From Propionibacteriales bacterium (GTDB lineage: Bacteria > Actinomycetota > Actinomycetes > Propionibacteriales > Propionibacteriaceae): a DNA stretch of 9,250 nucleotides. How positions within the stretch are numbered: position 1 is the first letter of the stretch; every line of letters begins with the position of its first letter. Positions 4,866 through 9,250 of this stretch are shown here, piece after piece. The stretch covers positions 1 to 9,250 of the forward strand of contig JAKDKP010000049.1 in assembly GCA_030453285.1 (NCBI GenBank), read 5' to 3'. Under the pieces are notes generated by a model. It worked only from the letters and a program-made list of their open reading frames with translations. It was not told where the DNA came from and did not search any database. A program made the position numbers and the translations under genes.

Positions 4866-6137
4866 GATCGCCCCCTCCTCGTGCCCATCGGTCGGTGGCC
4901 GGACACCTGATGCCGGATTGGCCAAGGCGATCGGCGGCCCAGCGCCGTCCGGTCCGGATGTCGTGGTCGCGCCGGTGTCGGTGGTGGTGTCGCCCGTGCC
5001 GGCATCCGGCAGTCGAATGCTGAAGGTGGAGCCTTCGCCGGGCCGACTCCAGACGTCGATCGAACCGCCATGGGCAGCCGCGATGTGCTTCACGATCGAC
5101 AGCCCCAGGCCGGTGCCTCCGTTGGCGCGGCTGCGAGCGTAGTCCACCCGGTAGAAGCGTTCGAAGATGCGGTTCAGATCGCTGGTCGCGATCCCGATGC
5201 CATTGTCGGACACCGTGATCTCGACGTACCCGTCATCCCCATCCTGACGGTGACGGGCCGCGACCACCACCTTGGCGTCGGGATCGGAGTAGATCACCGC
5301 GTTCTGGACCAGATTGGTCACCGCAGTGACGAGTTGGGGTCTGTTGCCGAGCACCTCACAACCGCGATCACCGGCAACCCGGAGCTGGACCCCCTTGGCA
5401 TCGGCATCGACCTGCGAGCGATCCACCGCATCGGCGAAGACATCGTCGATGCCCACTCGACCCGCCTGCAGCATCGGGTCGTGGGCCTGTAGTCGGGAGA
5501 GCTCGATCAGTTGGACGACCAGGTCGGACAGTCGCTGTGACTCCACCGCCATCCGTCCGGCGAAGCGGCGGACCCCGTCGGGGTCCTCGGCCGCCTCCAG
5601 CACCGCCTCCGACAGCAGCGCGACGGCTCCGATGGGTGTCTTCAGCTCGTGGGACACGTTGGCGACGAAGTCTCGTCGGATGTCCTCGATCCGGCGTTCG
5701 GCCGTACGGTCGTCGGCCAGCACGAAGACCAGGTTCGGTTCCAGGGTGGCGACGCGCACCGACAGATGAATCGTCTGGTCACCACGGCCCCTCGGCAGAT
5801 CGAGGTCGAGCACCCGGACCTCGTCCTCCCGCCGTACGTCACGGACGATGGCCAGAAGTTGATCAGGAACCACCCTGCTGCCGCGCACCAGACCGAGCCG
5901 GACCGCGGACTCGCTCGAGCGCAGCACTTCGTCATGGGGTCCCACCACGATCGCCAGCGAACTCAGCACGTCGAGCACCTGCCCCACTCCCTCGGGCACG
6001 ACGGCCTCGCGTGGCGGCTCGGCCAAGGCCTCATCGACCGCGGATTGCGTGTGGAGTCGCTGCAATCCGACCATGATCAGGATGCCGAGGCCGATCCCGA
6101 CCAGCAGGCCGCACAGTGCGAGGACGACTGGAAGCAC
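4803..6137 (-). CDS. senX3: Phosphate sensor histidine kinase SenX3/PhoR
   Basis: A membrane histidine kinase that phosphorylates RegX3 under phosphate limitation. The 444 residues comprise one N-terminal membrane helix (about 4-24), a PAS-like sensor region (about 50-145), and a HisKA domain with FVANVSHELKTPIGA and phosphoacceptor His163. The HATPase domain has the N box TNLVQNAVIYS (274-284, Asn275/Asn279), G1 box DNGIGI (311-316), F box FERFYR and G2 box GGTGLGLSIVKHI (340-352). The catalytic core ends near residue 378. A 66-residue tail follows: Thr/Gly/Asp-rich, then proline-bearing, then AVxxQ repeats ending NNRR. The tail is unusual, as kinases of this class normally stop soon after the HATPase domain. 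GTG 6137 lies 6 bases after a -10-like TAGGAT and has no Shine-Dalgarno sequence, consistent with leaderless translation. It overlaps the mini-ORF that leads to regX3. Confidence 0.93.
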   Translation of the reverse strand: MLPVVLALCGLLVGIGLGILIMVGLQRLHTQSAVDEALAEPPREAVVPEGVGQVLDVLSSLAIVVGPHDEVLRSSESAVRLGLVRGSRVVPDQLLAIVRDVRREDEVRVLDLDLPRGRGDQTIHLSVRVATLEPNLVFVLADDRTAERRIEDIRRDFVANVSHELKTPIGAVALLSEAVLEAAEDPDGVRRFAGRMAVESQRLSDLVVQLIELSRLQAHDPMLQAGRVGIDDVFADAVDRSQVDADAKGVQLRVAGDRGCEVLGNRPQLVTAVTNLVQNAVIYSDPDAKVVVAARHRQDGDDGYVEITVSDNGIGIATSDLNRIFERFYRVDYARSRANGGTGLGLSIVKHIAAAHGGSIDVWSRPGEGSTFSIRLPDAGTGDTTTDTGATTTSGPDGAGPPIALANPASGVRPPTDGHEEGAIMNNQAVTSQAVNRQAVNNRR

Positions 6138-6143
6138 GTGCTC

Positions 6144-6149
6144 ATCCTA
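6144..6149 (-). promoter_or_regulatory. Candidate leaderless -10 element of senX3
   Basis: TAGGAT on the minus strand ends 6 bases before the GTG at 6137, placing the expected transcription start on the start codon itself. The PHO-box-like repeats lie about 48-69 bp upstream, a suitable place for an activator. Confidence 0.5.
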
Positions 6150-6173
6150 GGACCAACCTCGTCGGCATCTCCC

Positions 6174-6206
6174 GTTGGCAGATCGTTCACCGCGCGTTCA
6201 GATCGG
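6174..6206 (+). promoter_or_regulatory. PHO-box-like 11-nt direct repeats between senX3 and phoU
   Basis: Three units stand in exact 11-nt phase: GTTGGCAGATC (6174, weak), GTTCACCGCGC (6185) and GTTCAGATCGG (6196). The last two carry the GTTCA core of the actinobacterial PHO box, which in Streptomyces consists of 11-nt direct repeats starting G(G/T)TCA. GCTCAGCC follows at 6206 but is out of phase. The location between a PhoR/PhoP-type operon and phoU is where PhoP/RegX3 sites are known. Binding is inferred, not shown. Confidence 0.66.
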
Positions 6207-6225
6207 CTCAGCCACCCCGTAGGAT
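6197..6225 (+). promoter_or_regulatory. Candidate phoU promoter overlapping the PHO box
   Basis: TAGGAT (6220-6225) is a good -10 box, and TTCAGA (6197-6202) lies 17 bases upstream in the -35 position. The poor -35 is part of the second GTTCA repeat, as expected for a promoter activated by a PhoP-type regulator. A second -10-like TAGGTT occurs at 6233-6238. Either would leave a leader of roughly 65-80 nt before phoU. Confidence 0.5.
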
Positions 6226-6237
6226 GGCACGTTAGGT

Positions 6238-6259
6238 TGGCCACCTGATGGCCACCTCC
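6238..6259. repeat. 11-nt direct repeat in the phoU leader
   Basis: TGGCCACCTGA (6238-6248) and TGGCCACCTCC (6249-6259) are adjacent and share nine identical bases, in the same 11-nt phase length as a PHO box. On the minus strand the units read GGTGGCC, matching GGTCACC at five of seven positions. They could be a second weak regulator site or a leader element. Confidence 0.45.
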
Positions 6260-6309
6260 GGTGTTCGACTCTGCCCAGCCGGATCGACGAAGATGATCAA
6301 GGACCACCC

Positions 6310-6975
6310 ATGCGCCACACCTACCGTGAACAGCTCGAGGGGATTCTCGGTGACCTCGTCACCATGACCCAGAAGGTGGCGGTCGCCGTACGGGTCGGCA
6401 CCAAGGCCCTGCTCGAAGCCGACCTGCACCGCGCCGAACTGGTGATCAGCCAGGACGAGGAGATCGACGAGATGCGCACCGATCTGGAGTCGCGCGCCTT
6501 CCAGCTCCTCGCCCGCCAGTCACCGGTGGCCGGAGAACTGCGGATGCTGGTGGCCAGCCTGCGGATGGTGACCGAGTTGGAGCGGATGGGTGACCTCGCC
6601 GCCCATGTGGCCAAGATTGCGCGGCTGAGGTATCCCGAGTGTGCCGTCCCGGATCCGATGCGCGGCAACTTCACCCGGATGGCTGAAGTGGCCGAAAAGA
6701 TGGTCGTCTCGGCCGGTCGGGTGCTGGCCGATCGTGACGTCGCGGCCGCCCAGGATGTCCAGGACCGTGACGAGGAGATGGACGACCTGCGCCGCAGTCA
6801 GTTCCGGTCCCTGCTCAGCGACGACTGGACCCACGGTGTGGAGGCTGCCGTCGACGTGGCACTGCTCGGCCGCTACTACGAGCGGATCGCCGACCACGCC
6901 GACTCGATGGCCCGCCGTGTGGTCTACATCGTGACCGGGGAGTTCCCCGAGGACGAGACCTGGCCCGAGCCATGA
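6310..6975 (+). CDS. phoU: Phosphate signalling protein PhoU
   Basis: A cytoplasmic negative regulator of the phosphate response that links phosphate transport status to the SenX3-type kinase. Its 221 residues form two tandem three-helix-bundle repeats. The internal symmetry is visible: QDEEIDEMRTDLE (48-60) matches RDEEMDDLRRSQF (153-165), and TELERMGDLAAHVAKIAR (88-105) matches RYYERIADHADSMARRV (188-204). The acidic ExxxD positions in both repeats are the known metal-cluster ligands. AAGGA at 6299-6303 is 6 bases before the ATG. The gene is monocistronic here and divergent from senX3, not part of a pst transporter operon as in E. coli; no pst gene is visible in this window. Control by the PHO-box-like repeats upstream is likely. 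Confidence 0.95.
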   Translation: MRHTYREQLEGILGDLVTMTQKVAVAVRVGTKALLEADLHRAELVISQDEEIDEMRTDLESRAFQLLARQSPVAGELRMLVASLRMVTELERMGDLAAHVAKIARLRYPECAVPDPMRGNFTRMAEVAEKMVVSAGRVLADRDVAAAQDVQDRDEEMDDLRRSQFRSLLSDDWTHGVEAAVDVALLGRYYERIADHADSMARRVVYIVTGEFPEDETWPEP

Positions 6976-7009
6976 TCACCCTGATCATGATCAACAGATC
7001 ATGATCAAC
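6971..7009. repeat. TGATCA-rich palindromic direct repeats after phoU
   Basis: GATCATGATCAAC occurs at 6983-6995 and 6997-7009 with a 14-nt period. Each copy contains the self-complementary GATCATGATC. CATGATCA at 6971-6978, which includes the phoU stop, adds a partial third copy. The phoU stop also overlaps an ATG (ATGA at 6972-6975) that opens a 10-codon frame ending at 7004; I do not count this as a gene. Confidence 0.6.
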
Positions 7010-7016
7010 TCGTACT

Positions 7017-7040
7017 AACCCCCCCGCGGGCCGCGGGGTT
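7017..7040. terminator. GC-rich hairpin between convergent phoU and gpmA
   Basis: CCCCGC (7022-7027), a 5-nt loop and GCGGGG (7033-7038) form a strong stem; flanking AA (7017-7018) and TT (7039-7040) could extend it across bulged C residues. No T tract follows on either strand. This is common for actinobacterial terminators, which often lack U tails. Its position suggests that it ends both transcripts. Confidence 0.55.
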
Positions 7041-7074
7041 CCCGGCGGCCGTCGTGTGGTGCGTGGTGCTCAGT

Positions 7075-7824
7075 TCACTTCTTGCCCTGGTTCTTGACCG
7101 CCTCGATGGCGGCCTTGGCCGCCTCCGGATCAAGGTAGCGGCCGCCGGGAGTGACCGGCTTCAGGTCGTCGTCGAGCTCGTACAGCAAGGGGATGCCGGT
7201 GGGGATGTTGAGTCCAACCACTTCCTCGTCACCCATCCCGCCGAGGTGCTTGACGAGCGCCCGCAGGGAGTTGCCGTGCGCGGCGACCAGGGTGACCCGG
7301 CCCGTACGAAGGTCAGGGACAATCGAGTCGTACCAGTACGGGAGCATCCGGACCACGACATCGGCCAGACACTCGGTGGCCGGCCGGGCCTCGCTGGGCA
7401 GGAAGGCGTAACGGGGGTCGGCGAAGTTGGCGAACTCGTTGGCGACCTCGATCGGCGGCGGCGGGGTGTCGTACGACCGACGCCACGTCATGAACTGCTC
7501 CTCGCCGAACTCGGCCAGGGTTGCGGCCTTGTCCTTGCCCTGCAGGGCGCCGTAATGGCGCTCGTTGAGGCGCCAGGAGCGGCGGACATCGATCCAGTAG
7601 CGCTCGGCGGACTGCAGGGCGATCTCGGCAGTACGGATCGCCCGGCGCAGCACCGAGGTGTGCACCACATCGGGCAGCAGGTCGTTGTCGACGAGGAGCT
7701 GGCCGCCGCGTTCGGCCTCGGCGCGCCCCTTCTCGTTCAGGTCGACGTCCACCCAGCCGGTGAACAGGTTCTTGGCGTTCCATTCGCTCTCGCCGTGGCG
7801 CAAGAGGATCAGCGTCGAAGTCAT
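7075..7824 (-). CDS. gpmA: 2,3-bisphosphoglycerate-dependent phosphoglycerate mutase
   Basis: Interconverts 3- and 2-phosphoglycerate in glycolysis and gluconeogenesis through a phosphohistidine intermediate. The 249 residues are full length. [12 protein letters not shown] (5-16) carries catalytic His10, followed by [13 protein letters not shown] (21-33). Other family motifs are [11 protein letters not shown] (60-70), [11 protein letters not shown] (86-96, Glu88 as the likely proton donor) and [15 protein letters not shown] (180-194, His183). The C-terminal tail NQGKK is the flexible basic tail of the family. ATG 7824 has no Shine-Dalgarno sequence, but a -10-like TAGTCT ends 6 bases upstream, suggesting a leaderless mRNA. 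In mycobacteria gpm1 also lies beside senX3-regX3; here phoU stands between them. It is divergent from the SDR gene with only 48 bp between the starts. Confidence 0.96.
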   Translation of the reverse strand: MTSTLILLRHGESEWNAKNLFTGWVDVDLNEKGRAEAERGGQLLVDNDLLPDVVHTSVLRRAIRTAEIALQSAERYWIDVRRSWRLNERHYGALQGKDKAATLAEFGEEQFMTWRRSYDTPPPPIEVANEFANFADPRYAFLPSEARPATECLADVVVRMLPYWYDSIVPDLRTGRVTLVAAHGNSLRALVKHLGGMGDEEVVGLNIPTGIPLLYELDDDLKPVTPGGRYLDPEAAKAAIEAVKNQGKK

Positions 7825-7830
7825 GTGCCG

Positions 7831-7836
7831 AGACTA
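7831..7836 (-). promoter_or_regulatory. Candidate leaderless -10 element of gpmA
   Basis: TAGTCT on the minus strand ends 6 bases before the gpmA ATG at 7824. No ribosome binding site lies in between. TTGCAA further upstream is 20 bases away, too far to be a normal -35. Confidence 0.48.
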
Positions 7837-7860
7837 TCGGGCCACCAAGAACCGGTTTGC

Positions 7861-7866
7861 AAGAAT
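7861..7866 (+). promoter_or_regulatory. Weak candidate -10 element of the SDR gene
   Basis: AAGAAT matches TATAAT at four of six positions and ends 6 bases before the ATG at 7873. No Shine-Dalgarno sequence is present (CCCACC precedes the ATG). The call rests mainly on spacing and on the similar layout of neighbouring genes. Confidence 0.3.
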
Positions 7867-7872
7867 CCCACC

Positions 7873-8667
7873 ATGACGACACCCGTTGCTCTCCCGACCA
7901 CCGGCAATGCCCCGATCGCCGACGATGCCCCGATCGCCGTGGTGACCGGTGCCAGTTCCGGCATCGGCGCCGCGACGGCCCGCCGCCTGGCCGCCGACGG
8001 ATTCACCGTGGTGCTGGCCGCCCGCCGCCTGGCCCGGATCACCGCGCTGGCCGAAGAGATCGGTGGCGTGGCAGTGGCCTGTGACGTGACCTCTGCCGAT
8101 GAGGTGGCCGCCCTGGCGAACGCCGCCGGCCCGCAGGTGGCGGTGTTGATCAACAACGCCGGCGGCGCGCTGGGACAGGAGCCGTTGGCCGAGGCCGATC
8201 TTGAACGGTGGCAGACGATGTACGCCAGCAATGTGCTGGGCGCCGCTGCGGTGACCAAGGCGCTGTTGCCCGCCGTACGGGCCGCCGAGGGCAGCATCCT
8301 GTTCGTCACCTCGACCGCTGCCGAGACTCCGTACGAAGGTGGCGCCGGATACTGCGCGGCCAAGTCGGCCGAGCGTGCGATGGTCGGCGCGCTACGGCTT
8401 GAACTGGTCGCCGAGCCGGTCCGGGTGTGCGAGGTCGCGCCGGGCATGGTGCAGACCGAGGAATTCTCCCTGACCCGCTTCGGCGGCGACTCCGAACGCG
8501 CGGCAGCGGTCTACGACGGGGTGCCCAGCCCACTGGTGGCCGAGGACGTCGCCGAGTGCCTGGCCTGGGTGGCCTCGCGTCCGCCGCACGTCAACATCGA
8601 CCGGCTCGTCGTACGGCCGCGTGCCCAAGCGGCCAACCACAAGGTGCACCGGACGAGCCGAACCTGA
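7873..8667 (+). CDS. Short-chain dehydrogenase/reductase, YdfG-like
   Basis: A 264-residue cytoplasmic NADP(H)-type oxidoreductase of the classical SDR family. The Rossmann glycine motif TGASSGIG is at 25-32, with an Ala-Arg-Arg (50-52) after the second strand that favours NADP. CDVTSADEV (70-78) marks the adenine pocket, followed by NNAG (94-97). The catalytic tetrad is Asn120, Ser147, Tyr160 and Lys164 (YCAAK). The C-terminal part, VCEVAPGMVQTEEFS, RFGGD and PPHVNIDRLVVRP followed by HKVHR, closely follows the E. coli YdfG subgroup, which oxidises 3-hydroxy acids such as L-allo-threonine and reduces malonic semialdehyde. Substrate is inferred from this resemblance. The first 20 residues are an extra Pro/Ala-rich leader, so a later start is conceivable, but no internal ATG or GTG precedes the Rossmann motif at a suitable place. 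It is convergent with the next gene, 14 bp apart. Confidence 0.9.
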   Translation: MTTPVALPTTGNAPIADDAPIAVVTGASSGIGAATARRLAADGFTVVLAARRLARITALAEEIGGVAVACDVTSADEVAALANAAGPQVAVLINNAGGALGQEPLAEADLERWQTMYASNVLGAAAVTKALLPAVRAAEGSILFVTSTAAETPYEGGAGYCAAKSAERAMVGALRLELVAEPVRVCEVAPGMVQTEEFSLTRFGGDSERAAAVYDGVPSPLVAEDVAECLAWVASRPPHVNIDRLVVRPRAQAANHKVHRTSRT

Positions 8668-8681
8668 GCTGGGAGACGGTG

Positions 8682-9250
8682 TCAGCGAACGGGCCAGAAG
8701 TCGGTTGCCAGCAGGTCGTTCCAGCCGAGCAGTTCCAGCGTGCGTGCCATCCCGCAGGCAGCGGCAAGGCAGGCTGGATGATCGGCTGATTCGGGATGCA
8801 CGGTCGAGTCGGAGAACATCGACACCGCCAGTACGTGGCCGTCCCGGACGAGCACGCCCGCATCGTGCCGGACTCCTTCGCTGGTGCCGGTCTTGTGCGG
8901 AAACACGACGTCCTCGTCGAGGAAGCGGGCCAGCGACCGTCGGTCGGCCTGACTTTCGAAATGGCTGCGGGTGATCTCATCCAGCTCCATGGCACGTCGC
9001 ATCGCAGCCAGGTGCTCGGTGGGAATGACGATGCTGAACCCGGGCGGGCTGGGCAGCTCGGCGGCGGGCACCTCATCGATCGGAGTCTCGGTGACCTGGC
9101 CACAGTGCCGTCGCAGTCGGGAGTCGAAGCCGTACGAGGCCAGCCGGTCGTTGACCGCGACCACTCCGCCGAGCAGATCGGTCATCGTGTTGGTCGCGGT
9201 GTTGTCGCTGAGGCCGATCATCAACTGTTGCAGGTTCGCCAGCGCCATCG
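8682..9250 (-). CDS. Class A beta-lactamase-fold serine hydrolase, C-terminal part (cut by right edge)
   Basis: The visible part from the ATG codon at 9248 gives 188 residues. That ATG is probably internal, since the family's signal sequence and SxxK nucleophile must lie upstream, outside the window. Visible motifs are SDN (residues 14-16 of the fragment, in LMIGLSDNTATN) and KTG (119-121, in PHKTGTSEGVRHDAGVL). Their spacing of 105 residues equals that between Ser130 and Lys234 in class A beta-lactamases. The omega-loop ExxLN motif, expected near fragment residue 50, is absent (CGQVTETPIDEVPAAE instead), so efficient penicillin hydrolysis is doubtful. It could be a beta-lactamase-related hydrolase or a penicillin-binding-protein-like enzyme acting outside the cell. 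The gene is complete at its 3' end (TGA). Confidence 0.85.
   Translation of the reverse strand, partial: MALANLQQLMIGLSDNTATNTMTDLLGGVVAVNDRLASYGFDSRLRRHCGQVTETPIDEVPAAELPSPPGFSIVIPTEHLAAMRRAMELDEITRSHFESQADRRSLARFLDEDVVFPHKTGTSEGVRHDAGVLVRDGHVLAVSMFSDSTVHPESADHPACLAAACGMARTLELLGWNDLLATDFWPVR

Noticed and set aside
4163..4867. Plus-strand open frame of 234 codons opposite regX3
   Set aside because: Mirrors the conserved regX3 coding sequence; His/Leu/Asp-rich shadow with no domain.
5649..6248. Plus-strand open frame of 199 codons opposite the start of senX3
   Set aside because: Antisense to the conserved kinase and runs through the PHO-box promoter region; no family resemblance.
7054..7872. 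Upstream extension of the SDR frame by 273 codons
   Set aside because: It is antisense to gpmA along its whole length; the SDR protein is complete from ATG 7873.
8668..8681. Possible terminator between the SDR gene and the serine hydrolase gene
   Set aside because: The 14-bp gap contains no inverted repeat or T tract.

Overview
The window is high-GC DNA, densely packed on both strands, and looks like an ordinary chromosomal segment of an actinobacterium. The support is gene content and order: ispF-ispD-carD beside a divergent LpqE-like lipoprotein, and a SenX3/RegX3-type (PhoR/PhoP-type) phosphate two-component system divergent from phoU with a phosphoglycerate mutase nearby. Both neighbourhoods are known in Mycobacterium and in part in Streptomyces. 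Several -10-like TAnnnT boxes sit 6-7 bases before start codons, which fits the leaderless transcripts common in this phylum. Propionibacteriales is a guess only. I see no tRNA, rRNA, CRISPR array, insertion sequence or phage gene.

Layout, left to right. (1) 1-190, minus: start of a secreted or membrane protein cut by the left edge. (2) 342-1514, plus: membrane-anchored YpfJ-type zinc metallopeptidase with a Gln/Gly/Tyr-rich N-terminus. (3) 1544-3260, minus: carD, ispD, ispF. CarD is an RNA-polymerase-binding regulator; the other two are enzymes of the MEP isoprenoid pathway. (4) 3261-3551: a 291-base intergenic region holding divergent promoters and a 15-bp inverted repeat. (5) 3552-4064, plus: LpqE-like lipoprotein, convergent with regX3 with 5 bp between them. 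(6) 4070-6137, minus: senX3 then regX3, separated by a 20-codon mini-ORF and a degenerate 15-nt tandem repeat. (7) 6138-6309: senX3/phoU divergent promoter region with a PHO-box-like direct repeat. (8) 6310-6975, plus: phoU. (9) 6976-7074: palindromic repeats and a GC-rich hairpin. (10) 7075-7824, minus: gpmA. (11) 7873-8667, plus: YdfG-type short-chain dehydrogenase. (12) 8682-9250, minus: C-terminal part of a class A beta-lactamase-fold serine hydrolase, cut by the right edge.

How the genes work together: SenX3, RegX3 and PhoU form a phosphate-sensing module, and the PHO-box-like repeats between senX3 and phoU suggest that RegX3 controls both transcripts. The feature least explained by known families is the senX3-regX3 junction. 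The stop of senX3 overlaps the ATG of a 20-codon ORF whose own stop overlaps the ATG of regX3 (ATGA at both joints). The last 20 codons of senX3, preceded by a strong internal Shine-Dalgarno sequence, look like a diverged copy of the same pentapeptide-repeat unit. This resembles the MIRU elements known at the same junction in mycobacteria, with a different and shorter sequence.
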